Assembly: GCA_029551145.1 (NCBI GenBank)
Contig: JAKPGA010000012.1
Span: forward strand, 62,001-126,000
Direction of reading: 5' to 3'
DNA length: 64,000 nucleotides
From: Thermotogota bacterium
Lineage (GTDB): Bacteria; Thermotogota; Thermotogae; Thermotogales; DSM-5069
The number at the start of each line of letters is the position of its first letter. Within the stretch, counting starts at the first letter, position 1. The translations under genes and the position numbers were made by a program. The notes beneath the pieces are model-generated. The model did not search any database. It worked only from the letters and a program-made list of their open reading frames with translations, and was not told the origin of the DNA. Positions 46,280 to 54,841 of this stretch are shown one piece after another.

Positions 46280-46301
46280 GGGTGTGGCATGTGCCACACC
46301 C
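46280..46301 (-). terminator. Hairpin after binding-protein gene 2
   Basis: GGGTGTGGCA and TGCCACACCC, ten pairs around TG, five bases after the stop, followed on the minus strand by ATTTCATTT. It shares the GGGTGTGG/CCACACCC core with the hairpin at 44543-44564. Confidence 0.6.
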
Positions 46302-46306
46302 AGAGA

Positions 46307-47845
46307 CTATTTGTCGAACCAAGCGTATTTGATTATTACGAACTCTGTTGGTAAAATCCAGACATCCTTGAGTTCTTTCCTGAACGCAACAACATTAGCC
46401 ATGTTGTACAAGAAAATCCACGGTGCATCTTGAACTATTAGCTTTTGAACCTCAGCGTAGTCCTGCATCAATTTATTTTTATCCAATTCGAAGCCTATTT
46501 TGGTGATCAAATCATCCACCACTGGATTACTGTACATGGCGTTGTTATCTCTGGTGCCATTCGGTTTGATATTGTCGGAATGGAACAGTGGATAGAGCAC
46601 CCAATGTCCTTCACCGGTGGATGGAGCCCAACCGAGCAGGAACAGTTCATAGTTCCAATCGTCAGGATTGTCTGAAGATAAGCGGCTCAGGTACGTGGCC
46701 CATTCCATTGGCTTAACGTCCACCGTCACACCGATCTCTTTCAGCATGCCCTGTACTGCGATTGCCGCCTCATAGTCATTCAGATATCTACCTTTTGGAG
46801 TCAACAGTTCAAGTTTCAGGTTTTCCTGTCCAGCTTCCTTTAAAAGCTGTTTGGCCTTTTGTGGATCGTATGGATACCCACCGGTTGACACATATCCCAC
46901 GGTGTACTTGGAGAGTGGTGAATCAGCCGGAATGGCAAGGTTTCTCATGATAGCAGAGCAAAGCTTACTCTTATCAATTGCATAGTTCAACGCTTGCCTT
47001 ACACGTACATCGTTCAGCGGAGCCTTTTTTGTATTCATGCCTATGTAAATTACCCTCAGACTTGGTTCAATTCTAACAATCAGTCTGTCGTCTTTCTGAA
47101 GCGTCGGAACGAGTGCTGGTGGAGGATTAAACATGACATCAGCATCGCCGGCCCTCAACTGATTAACTCTTGTTACATCCTCTGGAATGATATTGAAAAC
47201 AATGCCATCAAGGTATGGTTGACCTTCTCGCCAGTAATTTGGATTCTTCACAAGTTCTATTCTTTCTCCTATCTTCCATTCTTTCAACATGAAAGGACCT
47301 GTTCCAACTGCCACTCTTCCGAGCTTTCCGGGGTCTGCACCAAGCTCATCTATGCTCTTTGGAGATGCTATCAAAGCACCTTCGTGTGCCAACCGATACA
47401 AAAATGGAGAAAAAGGCTTCTCGAGAACAAACTGCGCAGTGTACTCATCTACAACTCTTGTTTCTTTGATAATTCCTTTGAACAACCCAGTTCTTCTCAG
47501 CGAATTGTTAAGCACATAGTCGTAATACTTTTTCACGGCCTGTGCGTTGAATTCTGCCCCATCATGGAACTTGACCCCTTTTCTCAAATAAAAAGTATAA
47601 ACTGTTCCATCACTCGAGACTTCCCAGCGTTCAGCAAGTGCCGGCATCAGGTTGAGCTTTTCATCGAATTCGACTAACCCTTCAAAAACATGTCGACAGA
47701 TCGTTGCACTTATGTTGTCTGTCTGGTTGGCAGGAAGCAAACTTGCGGCATCCGATCCCATCACAAACCTCAGTGTACCTCCGTACTTCGCTGCGAAGGA
47801 TATTACCACAAATGTTACCAGCAACAGAACCAAAAGTCTCTTCAT
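46307..47845 (-). CDS. Family 5 extracellular solute-binding protein (2)
   Basis: 512 residues, highly similar throughout to the downstream paralogue: signal peptide ending SFA, AKYGGTLRFVMG, FYLRKGVKFHDGAEFNAQAV and GYPYDPQKAKQLLKEAG. Both probably feed the same permease, widening the ligand range. The copies differ in about a third of positions, so the duplication is not recent. ATG 47845 has GGGGGTGA ahead, and a TTGGCT-17-TATAAT promoter precedes it. Confidence 0.9.
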   Translation of the reverse strand: MKRLLVLLLVTFVVISFAAKYGGTLRFVMGSDAASLLPANQTDNISATICRHVFEGLVEFDEKLNLMPALAERWEVSSDGTVYTFYLRKGVKFHDGAEFNAQAVKKYYDYVLNNSLRRTGLFKGIIKETRVVDEYTAQFVLEKPFSPFLYRLAHEGALIASPKSIDELGADPGKLGRVAVGTGPFMLKEWKIGERIELVKNPNYWREGQPYLDGIVFNIIPEDVTRVNQLRAGDADVMFNPPPALVPTLQKDDRLIVRIEPSLRVIYIGMNTKKAPLNDVRVRQALNYAIDKSKLCSAIMRNLAIPADSPLSKYTVGYVSTGGYPYDPQKAKQLLKEAGQENLKLELLTPKGRYLNDYEAAIAVQGMLKEIGVTVDVKPMEWATYLSRLSSDNPDDWNYELFLLGWAPSTGEGHWVLYPLFHSDNIKPNGTRDNNAMYSNPVVDDLITKIGFELDKNKLMQDYAEVQKLIVQDAPWIFLYNMANVVAFRKELKDVWILPTEFVIIKYAWFDK

Positions 47846-47876
47846 ACTCTCACCCCCTTGTGAAATCTTATTGTTG

Positions 47877-47905
47877 ATTATAGCATTTATTAGAAATCAA
47901 GCCAA
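47877..47905 (-). promoter_or_regulatory. Promoter of binding-protein gene 2
   Basis: Minus-strand TTGGCT (47900-47905), 17 bases, perfect TATAAT (47877-47882) with an extended TGC before it. Transcription would start about 25 bases before the ATG. Confidence 0.65.
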
Positions 47906-47937
47906 GATGATGCAAAATATCTATGGGGGTGGTCAGA

Positions 47938-48456
47938 GTGAAAATACTTCCCAAGGCGATATTTTTCCTTGGCGTTTTCTCTGTACTTCACTTTGGCTAT
48001 GAGTTGACAAACTGGACTATACTAATACCGTTCTGCGGCACAGATGAATCTGTTTTCGAGCATCTCAAGATGGGGTTCTGGGCTTATTTCATTGTTAGCG
48101 CTATTGAATACTTCATATCGAAGAGAAAAATTCAAATTGGGAATTTCTGGTTTTCACGGATTCTCTCGGCGGTATTTGTTCCGTGGTTCATCGTGGTTAT
48201 CTGGTACATAGTTCCTGCCATCATAGGACATGTCGAATCACTTATTGTTGAACTCATATGGGCTTTTGTGGTCACTTTTATATCAGGAATCATGGGTTGC
48301 ATACTTGAGAGAAGTGTCCAGCAAATCCCGCTGAACAAAGGATTGGGTACATTGATCATCGTAATGTTCGTTTTTTCTGTAATTTTCTATACGAGATTCT
48401 CTTTCTCAAAACCATGGGTTGATCTGTTCATAAATCCGATGGATATAAACATTTAG
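47938..48456 (+). CDS. DUF6512-like membrane protein
   Basis: 172 residues with five hydrophobic segments. The first part, HFGYELTNWTILIPFCGTDESVFEHLKMGFW, with its YE, G-x-x-x-E-S-x-x-E-H-L-K pattern, matches the family I know as DUF6512, whose function is unknown. GTG 47938 is chosen because GGGGGTGG lies six bases upstream. It is divergent from the binding-protein operon and stands before a purine permease gene, but the 111-base spacer argues for separate control. Confidence 0.65.
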   Translation: MKILPKAIFFLGVFSVLHFGYELTNWTILIPFCGTDESVFEHLKMGFWAYFIVSAIEYFISKRKIQIGNFWFSRILSAVFVPWFIVVIWYIVPAIIGHVESLIVELIWAFVVTFISGIMGCILERSVQQIPLNKGLGTLIIVMFVFSVIFYTRFSFSKPWVDLFINPMDINI

Positions 48457-48567
48457 CACAGACAACAGTCACGTTCAAAAAATCGTTTCATGCAGAGTAT
48501 AAATCATTTAAAGCATGTTCGTATAATATTCTCATGTGTTCTTATCCTTTTCGTGGGAGGGAGAAAA

Positions 48568-49902
48568 GTGGAGAGGCTCTTTCATCTGAAAGAGAATGGT
48601 ACTACTGTGCGTCGAGAAATCGTTGCAGGCATCACTACCTTTCTAACCATGGCTTATATCGTGTTCGTCAACCCCTCGATTCTCATTAATGTCATCCCCG
48701 GTGCTGCACCTGGTAGTGATCTTTACACACAGTTCTTCGGAGCCTTCATGGTAGCTACCATTCTTGGTTCCGTGGCAGCGACGCTCATTATGGCATTATT
48801 CGCAAACTATCCGTTTGCTCTTGCACCAGGAATGGGTTTGAACGCGTATTTCACCTTCACAGTTTGTTTGAAGATGGGTATCGACTGGAAAGTAGCCCTT
48901 GCAGCAGTTTTCGTGGAAGGCATCATCTTCATATTTCTAACAGTCACGGGAGCCCGAGGTTTTGTTGTGAAAGCCATACCAGATTCCATCAAGTTGGCAA
49001 CAGGTGCTGGAATTGGTTTGTTCATAGCCTTCATAGGATTGAAGGGAGCTGGAATCGTCGTATCAGATCCAGCCACCTTTGTCAGTTTGGGTCGGATGAG
49101 CGATCCAAATGTGATCGTTGCGATCATTGGATTCTTTCTTATAGCGGTGTTGTTCGCTCTCAGGGTACCTGGGGCGATAATGATTGGGATATTGGCAAGC
49201 ACGCTAATAGGTGCACTACCAATCTTTGGTGTGACAAAATACCAAGGCATAGTCGGTAAGATTCCAGATATCAGTCCCACATTCATGAAAATGGATTTCA
49301 ACCTTCAAGCCTTGGGAAGCGCGACATTCTGGATGGTTGTCTTCACATTCTTTTTTGTGGATTTCTTTGATACACTTGGAACATTGACTGGGCTTGCGGA
49401 ATCAGCTGGCTTTATGAAAAGTGGAGACCTACCAAGGGCGTCCAGGGCATATCTTGCCGATGCCGTTGGTACATCTGTAGGGGCCGCCTTTGGAACGTCG
49501 ACGGTCACAACCTACATAGAAAGCAGTGCAGGTATAGCTGAGGGTGGTAGAACAGGTTTAACGGCACTGACAGTTGCTCTTCTCATGCTGTTGATGGTCT
49601 TCTTTTCACCACTCGCCTTGACTGTGCCATCTGCTGCAACTGCTCCAGCCTTGGTTTTTGTAGGTGTACTGATGATCAGGACGCTAAAGAAAATAGATTG
49701 GGATGACATCACCGAGGCAATACCAGCATTCATAACACTTCTCATGATGCCATTAACTTATTCGATCGCGAACGGTATAGCCCTTGGAATAATTACGTAT
49801 CCAATCACCAAATTGTTCACCGGTAAAGCAAAACAAGTCCACTGGTTCACGTGGATCCTTGCCATACTCTTTGTTTTGTACTTGGTATTCTTAAGAGAAT
49901 GA
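48568..49902 (+). CDS. NCS2-family purine permease (AzgA/PbuG type)
   Basis: 444 residues with 12-14 membrane segments. EIVAGITTFLTMAYIVFVNPSIL near 17-39 and the later FFFVDFFDTLGTLTGLAESAG near 265-285 are signatures of the hypoxanthine/guanine/adenine permeases of the AzgA branch. It should import purine bases with protons, which fits the several nucleoside phosphorylases in the window. GTG 48568 has GGGAGGGAG. A TATAAT at 48522-48527 may be its -10. Confidence 0.88.
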   Translation: MERLFHLKENGTTVRREIVAGITTFLTMAYIVFVNPSILINVIPGAAPGSDLYTQFFGAFMVATILGSVAATLIMALFANYPFALAPGMGLNAYFTFTVCLKMGIDWKVALAAVFVEGIIFIFLTVTGARGFVVKAIPDSIKLATGAGIGLFIAFIGLKGAGIVVSDPATFVSLGRMSDPNVIVAIIGFFLIAVLFALRVPGAIMIGILASTLIGALPIFGVTKYQGIVGKIPDISPTFMKMDFNLQALGSATFWMVVFTFFFVDFFDTLGTLTGLAESAGFMKSGDLPRASRAYLADAVGTSVGAAFGTSTVTTYIESSAGIAEGGRTGLTALTVALLMLLMVFFSPLALTVPSAATAPALVFVGVLMIRTLKKIDWDDITEAIPAFITLLMMPLTYSIANGIALGIITYPITKLFTGKAKQVHWFTWILAILFVLYLVFLRE

Positions 49903-49922
49903 AAGCGGGGAATCCCGCTTTC
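49901..49922. terminator. Shared terminator hairpin between convergent genes
   Basis: GAAAGCGGG (49901-49909), loop GAAT, CCCGCTTTC (49914-49922): nine perfect pairs. It includes the permease stop and the stop of the facing ABC gene. No T run follows in either direction. Confidence 0.65.
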
Positions 49923-50745
49923 ATCTCAATGACAGAGATCTTTCGTGGTGCCCAGTGAGATATCCAACAACTATTTCGTTCAACCTGGGATATCTTCCGA
50001 CATCCGACTTAGTTTTTACAAGCACACTGGAACCGACTAACCCGATCACATCTGATGCTTGTAGGTTTTCACCTTTGTCAACTATCCTGTGATTTTCTTT
50101 TGCATTGTCTATGGAATCAGAGTAGATCACCCTGCCTTCTTTGATAATTCCAAAATGCGTTGCATATTCTTCGATCTCGAATATCTCGTGTGACGAAATC
50201 AATATGGTCCTCCCCGAACTTGCACATTCTTTAAGCATATCCATTATTTCAAGCCTCACCGTGGGATCAAGATGCTGGGTTGGCTCGTCGAGTATTAACA
50301 AATCTGCCTGGCTTGCCACGCAGAGACCAACAAAGAGGATGGTTTTCATTCCAATCGAATAGGATTCCACTTTCTGAGAGAGATCAAAACTGTATCGTGC
50401 AACAAAGTTGGAAAATATCGTATCATCCCATTTTGAATATAGCCTTGACCAGATTTGTACGTAATCTTTCGCTGTGAAATTCCTAAAGACATGTCTTTCC
50501 TCCGGTACCACTGCCATTCTCTCTTTCAAATAGATTTGGCTGAAGTTCTTGTAGTTCTCTCCAAACAACTCTATCTGACCTCCATCTGCTTGCAAAGCCC
50601 CTGTCAAACACCTTATTGTCGTGGTCTTGCCCGCACCATTTGGTCCTATCAATGCGAAAATAGTTCCTGGTTCAACGGTGAAAGAAACGTCACTCAGTAC
50701 CTGCTTGTTGCCAAGTTGCTTTCTCAAATGTTCTACGCGAATCAT
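49921..50745 (-). CDS. ABC transporter ATPase of a YtrA-like GntR operon
   Basis: 274 residues: Walker A GPNGAGKTTT near 34-43, Walker B LLILDEPTQHLDP near 150 and an H-loop in ISSHE. The signature motif is SYSIGMKT instead of LSGGQ, as often in ABC proteins encoded with GntR/YtrA regulators (LSKGMK). The C-terminal 60 residues are an extra domain. It overlaps the membrane-protein gene as ATGA. The transporter probably responds to envelope stress or antibiotics, by analogy with YtrBCDEF. Confidence 0.85.
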   Translation of the reverse strand: MIRVEHLRKQLGNKQVLSDVSFTVEPGTIFALIGPNGAGKTTTIRCLTGALQADGGQIELFGENYKNFSQIYLKERMAVVPEERHVFRNFTAKDYVQIWSRLYSKWDDTIFSNFVARYSFDLSQKVESYSIGMKTILFVGLCVASQADLLILDEPTQHLDPTVRLEIMDMLKECASSGRTILISSHEIFEIEEYATHFGIIKEGRVIYSDSIDNAKENHRIVDKGENLQASDVIGLVGSSVLVKTKSDVGRYPRLNEIVVGYLTGHHERSLSLR

Positions 50746-51314
50746 CTTTCACCACCTCTTTGTGTGAATAGTCTATAGGCCATGTAAATCAAGATGAGAG
50801 CAAAGACGAGCGAAGCAAGAAGATTTGCCTGGTATACAGGACTTATCAATTTGTATGGATTGAAGGTTGGACCAAGTTGACTTGATCCAATCCCGCCGAG
50901 TACCAGGTCCACTAACAAGAACAAGAATGCCGCACCATAGGGATCAAATCCAATACTGACTGCGGAGATTATCACTCCAAAATACGAAGAGAAAAAGATA
51001 AATGATCTGACGAGTACTAACCACGCGTATATCGACCTTTCAGCAAAAGGTAATCCCACGAAAAATGTAGTAGACAGCAGCAAACAAAGAAATAGATATT
51101 CCATCCAGAAGATTTGCCTTCTGTTCAATGGAAGAAAGGTCATCAAATCCAGCCTCTTTTGTCTCACGTCAGAAGCAAGAGAGAAAAGCATTATGAAAAA
51201 AAGACCGAAAGCTTTTGCACCGAAATGTGGAAACAACATCACAACTAAAAAGAAGACCATACTCGGATATTTCTCAAGAAGTTGTTTCTTAACATATACG
51301 TCAAAGTTTTTCAT
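50742..51314 (-). CDS. ABC-2-like membrane protein
   Basis: 190 residues with about five to six hydrophobic segments, including one immediately after a basic N-terminus (KKQLLEKYPSMVFFLVVMLF). RQKRLDLMTFLPLNRRQIFWMEY near 50-72 is typical of ABC-2 permeases that carry an LPLxRxxI motif. ATG 51314 has GGAGGTG ahead; an in-frame extension runs into the regulator gene. It is the likely partner of the ATPase downstream. Confidence 0.75.
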   Translation of the reverse strand: MKNFDVYVKKQLLEKYPSMVFFLVVMLFPHFGAKAFGLFFIMLFSLASDVRQKRLDLMTFLPLNRRQIFWMEYLFLCLLLSTTFFVGLPFAERSIYAWLVLVRSFIFFSSYFGVIISAVSIGFDPYGAAFLFLLVDLVLGGIGSSQLGPTFNPYKLISPVYQANLLASLVFALILIYMAYRLFTQRGGER

Positions 51315-51672
51315 TTTTCCACACCTCCTCAATAAGTAGCAATGAAGTATAAAGGTCGACACCTTTTGATTTGAGACTCCTTACCAGACTCTTTACCTCA
51401 TCTGTGATTTCTGGATCTATCGAAGCATCTCTGACAACGAAATAGCCAATACCTTGTTCCGACGATAAAATTCCTTCGCTCTTGAGTTTGTCAAGCGCCT
51501 TGAGTATTGTATTGACATTTACATCAAAGATCGTTTCAAGCTCCCTGACAGTGGGCAACTGTGACTCAGCTCTTAGATTTCCGAGAAGTATCTCCGATTT
51601 GATCTGATTCATGATCTGTAAATAGGCAGGTATACCACTGTGTTTGTCAACTTTTCTAAGCATCTGAATCAC
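51301..51672 (-). CDS. GntR-family regulator, YtrA type
   Basis: 123 residues: a winged helix (AYLQIMNQIKSEILLGNL, LPTVRELETIFDVNVNTILKALDKLKSEGIL) followed by a short helical tail, which is the YtrA subfamily. It should repress its own operon and respond to a small ligand. GTG 51672 overlaps the upstream stop as GTGA; ATG 51663 three codons later is an alternative start. A matching inverted repeat lies before the operon at 52614-52641. Confidence 0.9.
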   Translation of the reverse strand: MIQMLRKVDKHSGIPAYLQIMNQIKSEILLGNLRAESQLPTVRELETIFDVNVNTILKALDKLKSEGILSSEQGIGYFVVRDASIDPEITDEVKSLVRSLKSKGVDLYTSLLLIEEVWKNEKL

Positions 51673-52595
51673 TCTCTCACTATTCTGATACCGGAACCTT
51701 CAGCTCTAACACTTGCCTTTGATTCATTCCTCAGTACTATCTTTCCACCGGTTCCATCAACCCTCAGATAAAGGTCCTCCGGACCAAGATAGGTTACCGT
51801 TCCATTCACACCTGTCCCATCGATAGAAAAAGACCTGCAACCGTAGAGTGAGATGTCGATTGAAATGCCCGTTCCATCAACCCTCATTGCCTCAAATTCG
51901 TACCTTCCTTTTAGATTCACTCCTGTCCCATCAGAATAGAAAGATTTGCCTCGCAGTTCACCATTTATGTTTATACCTGTTCCGTTAACTGCCAATCGAT
52001 CTGCAACTATTCTCCCTTTGATGTTCACGGAAGTACCATTGACGTTCATTGAACTCAACTGACAATCACCGCTTACAGATACCGCCACTGCGTCTATCTC
52101 CAATTCCCTTAGTTCATCAATCCCAACTTCGATGACATATCTTCTACTTGAACGACCTCCAGAGATCAAGACGGTGTCACTGAGAATATCGATCTTGAGC
52201 TCTTCAGGTAAACTTATCGTGTTTGTATTGACAAAGCGCAGGTCTAAATTAAGATCACCATCCAAAATAACCTTTGGCTTCAACTCAATTGTTTTCGATG
52301 GTGGGACCTCTTTTAGTCGATCGGCAAATGGAAGAGAAAAGACATTCTGAAAACTCTGTAAGACGATTTCAGAATAACTGCTTATACCCGCCGGAATCAA
52401 AAAAAGTACAATTGACAGTGCAATGAAGCCACCCATGTGCCTCGCATACTCTTTGAGCGCAAAAGCAATTATCATAACTGATACAAAAGCAAGCACAATC
52501 TTCAAAGGCACAAAAGGAGACAGCCAGCCTAAGATTCCCAATGCTGCCACAGATATTACAACTTGGAGAAATTTCGAGCTTCTCAACCACTCCAT
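51669..52595 (-). CDS. Membrane protein with tandem DGTG repeats
   Basis: 308 residues. Residues 1-75 contain three or four hydrophobic segments; the remainder is extracytoplasmic or cytoplasmic beta sequence with about six repeats of roughly 20 residues, each holding (D/N)GT(G/S) then alternating residues such as VNIKG, ININGE and VNLKGR. This suggests a small beta-solenoid, like the head domains of DUF4097 or polymer-forming proteins. It is the first gene of the GntR/ABC operon, so its level is set by that regulator. Function unknown. Confidence 0.7.
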   Translation of the reverse strand: MEWLRSSKFLQVVISVAALGILGWLSPFVPLKIVLAFVSVMIIAFALKEYARHMGGFIALSIVLFLIPAGISSYSEIVLQSFQNVFSLPFADRLKEVPPSKTIELKPKVILDGDLNLDLRFVNTNTISLPEELKIDILSDTVLISGGRSSRRYVIEVGIDELRELEIDAVAVSVSGDCQLSSMNVNGTSVNIKGRIVADRLAVNGTGININGELRGKSFYSDGTGVNLKGRYEFEAMRVDGTGISIDISLYGCRSFSIDGTGVNGTVTYLGPEDLYLRVDGTGGKIVLRNESKASVRAEGSGIRIVRE

Positions 52596-52613
52596 GTTTT
52601 CACCTCCAGAAAT

Positions 52614-52641
52614 ATAGTGTTCTATTTATATATAACACTAT
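52614..52641. promoter_or_regulatory. Inverted repeat, candidate operator for the GntR regulator
   Basis: ATAGTGTT (52614-52621) and AACACTAT (52634-52641) with 12 bases between, including a minus-strand TATAAA. The repeat lies 19 bases before the operon's first ATG. Form and core AGTGT are like the sites known for YtrA. Confidence 0.55.
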
Positions 52642-52714
52642 TCTGGTAGACAGTGATTACGTGTGTGTAACCATATCATGTATATCTCTTTGCCGTACTG
52701 CTTGTGAAACTCTC

Positions 52715-52743
52715 TTGATCATTGCTTTTTGTTGTGATATCAT
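52715..52743 (+). promoter_or_regulatory. Promoter of tRNA-Leu
   Basis: TTGATC (52715-52720), 17 bases, TATCAT (52738-52743). Transcription would start about nine bases before the mature tRNA. Confidence 0.55.
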
Positions 52744-52758
52744 AAGACTGAAATGATT

Positions 52759-52844
52759 GCCGAGGTGGCGGAAATGGCAGACGCGCATGACTCAGGATCA
52801 TGTGGGTTACTCCCGTGCGGGTTCAAGTCCCGCCCTCGGCACCA
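52759..52844 (+). tRNA. tRNA-Leu (CAG anticodon)
   Basis: 86 bases. Acceptor arms GCCGAGG (52759-52765) and CCTCGGC (52834-52840) pair fully; discriminator A and an encoded CCA follow. The anticodon loop CTCAGGA between CATGA and TCATG gives CAG, which reads the CUG leucine codon. The long variable arm and the GGTTCAAGTCC T-arm are typical for tRNA-Leu. The next gene starts 48 bases later. Confidence 0.95.
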
Positions 52845-52850
52845 AGATGG

Positions 52851-52875
52851 GCCGCCAAGTCGGCTTTATGTTTTG
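52851..52875 (+). terminator. Weak hairpin after tRNA-Leu
   Basis: GCCG (52851-52854), loop CCAAGT, CGGC (52861-52864), then TTTATGTTTT. Only four pairs, so it may be partial termination between the tRNA and the glycosyltransferase gene. Confidence 0.25.
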
Positions 52876-52891
52876 TAATGGAGGCTATCAT

Positions 52892-53602
52892 TTGGAAACG
52901 GTTCAACTCTTCGACTTGCCTGTGACTATTACCGAAAAAGCAGAGCTCCTTGAGTTACTTACCGACCGTGTTATGAATGGAATGAAGACCTTTGTCGTTA
53001 CAGCAAACGCATCAATCGTAGTCAGAGCGACTGAAGACAAAGCCTACAGAGAAGCCATCCAAAGAGCGGATGTGATTTTTCCCGACGGGATTGGAGTCGT
53101 CTGGGCAATCAGGAGAATTCACAAAAAGCAATCCAGTAGAATAACTGGTATAGAAACTATGATAGAGCTTTGTCGGATCTCTCAGCAGAGGAACTGGCGA
53201 GTATTCTTGCTTGGTGGACGGAAAGAAGTAGTGACCAAGGCAGCTGAACACCTCAATAAACAGTTCAATAACATCGTTTGTGGATATTACCATGGTTATT
53301 TTACCGGTAACGAACCGGTTGAGATGATCAACAAGAGCGGAGCAGATCTTGTCTTTGTTGGTATGGGAGTACCGAAACAAGAATTGTGGATCAGCGAAAA
53401 CCTATCCAAAATAAACGCTATCCTTGCAATGGGGGTAGGAGGCTCTTTTGATGTGGTCTCCGGTTTCAAAAAGAGAGCACCTGTTTTTATCCAGAAAATC
53501 CATCTTGAATGGCTGTACAGATTCTTTCAGTCACCACTTGACAAGAAAAATGTGCCACGCGACGTATTCAAATTCATAAGAATAGTTCTTTCACATCATT
53601 GA
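52892..53602 (+). CDS. WecG/TagA/CpsF-family glycosyltransferase
   Basis: 236 residues. TANASIVVRA near 34, ADVIFPDGIGVVWAIR near 59 (acidic residue of the active site), RITGIETMIELC near 85, VFLLGG near 106 and the DLVFVGMGVPKQELWI motif near 154 are all family hallmarks. It should add N-acetylmannosaminuronate or ManNAc to an undecaprenyl-linked GlcNAc, downstream of a WecA/TagO-type enzyme such as the one at 14746-15627. TTG 52892 has GGAGG seven bases before it. The 3' end overlaps the MFS gene by seven bases. Confidence 0.88.
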   Translation: METVQLFDLPVTITEKAELLELLTDRVMNGMKTFVVTANASIVVRATEDKAYREAIQRADVIFPDGIGVVWAIRRIHKKQSSRITGIETMIELCRISQQRNWRVFLLGGRKEVVTKAAEHLNKQFNNIVCGYYHGYFTGNEPVEMINKSGADLVFVGMGVPKQELWISENLSKINAILAMGVGGSFDVVSGFKKRAPVFIQKIHLEWLYRFFQSPLDKKNVPRDVFKFIRIVLSHH

Positions 53603-54777
53603 GTTGATTTCTTCATTGCAATGAAAGCAAGAACCGCGAAAATCTCCATCAATACTGAGAAAATTACCAACAAGAATAATGATTTCTCGTACAAAACACC
53701 CATCAATAGACTTCCAAGGAACCAGGTGAGTCCGAAAACTGTATTGAAGATCCCATAAGCCGTACCGCGTCTCTCTGCAGGCACCAGATTCGCTACAACA
53801 GCTTTGAGTATGGATTCCTGGGCGCCGATTCCTATGCCCCACAAGGACACACCAAAGACTATTCCATAAACGTTTCTCGATAGGAAAACCAATGGTGAAA
53901 AGAAGGTACTCAGTAAGGACGATACTATAAGAACGGCCAACCCCTTTTTATCGAATAACCTGCCAAAAACAACTGCTGCAACAGCATCTATACCCATTGC
54001 AAATGAGTAGAAAAGTGGAATTACAGAAGCTGATACCAGATTGACTTTGCTGAAGTGGTATGCTATCAGTGGAAAATCCGCAAAACCAGCCGCAATAAAT
54101 GAAATCGCTACCAGATACCAGATAAAACTTCTCGTTACCTGTTTACTTGACCCACGTGAAGTAGTCTTTTCAAAATCACTCGGTGTTGGAAAAAATATTC
54201 GCCCAAAGGTTAAGAGCACCAAGGAAATGATGGCTGGCACAAACAACAACGAGAAAGCGAATTTATATTTTAGTAATTCTTCTCCGTTCTTCAAGGCTAA
54301 AGCAACCGATAAAATGATTGGTCCAGTTACGGCACCTATCTGGTCCAAAGCCTCCTCGAGACCAAAGCCCCAACCAGCGCCGACTCTCTTCACTGCGAAG
54401 GACATCATTGTATCTCTTGCAGGCTTTCTTATTGCCTTCCCAAACCTTTCCGCAATGAGCAATAAAACTGCGATCTGCCATTTTCCAACAAATGCAAGCA
54501 CAGGAACGACGAGTAAATTCATGATGTAACCAAAGAACGTGAGTAACCAATAACGCCTTGTCCTGTCAACGAAATAGCCACTCACGAGTCTGAATGCATA
54601 GCCTATGAATTCGCCGAGTCCTGCCGTTATAGAAATAGCAGTAGCGCTGGCACCAAGAAGCCCAAGATACTGTCCTGAAATACTCCTTGCTCCTTCGTAG
54701 ACAATGTCAGAAAAAAGACTCACAAAACCCATCAATACTATGAATTTAATCGCTAAATGTGAGCTGTTGTCTTTCAA
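53596..54777 (-). CDS. MFS transporter
   Basis: 393 residues in 12 membrane segments. GYFVDRTRRYWLLTFFGY near 65-82 is the loop 2-3 MFS motif, and GRLFDKKGLAVLIVSS is its repeat in the second half. FSDIVYEGARSISGQYL near the start resembles a group of uncharacterised bacterial and archaeal MFS proteins. Substrate unknown. TTG 54777 is chosen because AGAGGTG lies six bases upstream; the GTG three codons earlier overlaps it. Confidence 0.82.
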   Translation of the reverse strand: MKDNSSHLAIKFIVLMGFVSLFSDIVYEGARSISGQYLGLLGASATAISITAGLGEFIGYAFRLVSGYFVDRTRRYWLLTFFGYIMNLLVVPVLAFVGKWQIAVLLLIAERFGKAIRKPARDTMMSFAVKRVGAGWGFGLEEALDQIGAVTGPIILSVALALKNGEELLKYKFAFSLLFVPAIISLVLLTFGRIFFPTPSDFEKTTSRGSSKQVTRSFIWYLVAISFIAAGFADFPLIAYHFSKVNLVSASVIPLFYSFAMGIDAVAAVVFGRLFDKKGLAVLIVSSLLSTFFSPLVFLSRNVYGIVFGVSLWGIGIGAQESILKAVVANLVPAERRGTAYGIFNTVFGLTWFLGSLLMGVLYEKSLFLLVIFSVLMEIFAVLAFIAMKKSTQ

Positions 54778-54841
54778 GATATTCACCTCTTTTATATCTT
54801 ATACTTTCATGCGTTATCATTATTAGGTGAGGTGTGGTTAC

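Noticed and set aside
47289-47677. Plus-strand open frames opposite the binding-protein gene
   Set aside because: Antisense to a strongly conserved gene, with unlikely composition and no ribosome site.
48457-48567. Purine riboswitch before the purine permease
   Set aside because: TTCGTATAATATT resembles the start of the aptamer, but fewer than 50 bases remain before the start codon, and the conserved loops and closing stem are missing. TATAAT is better read as a -10 box.
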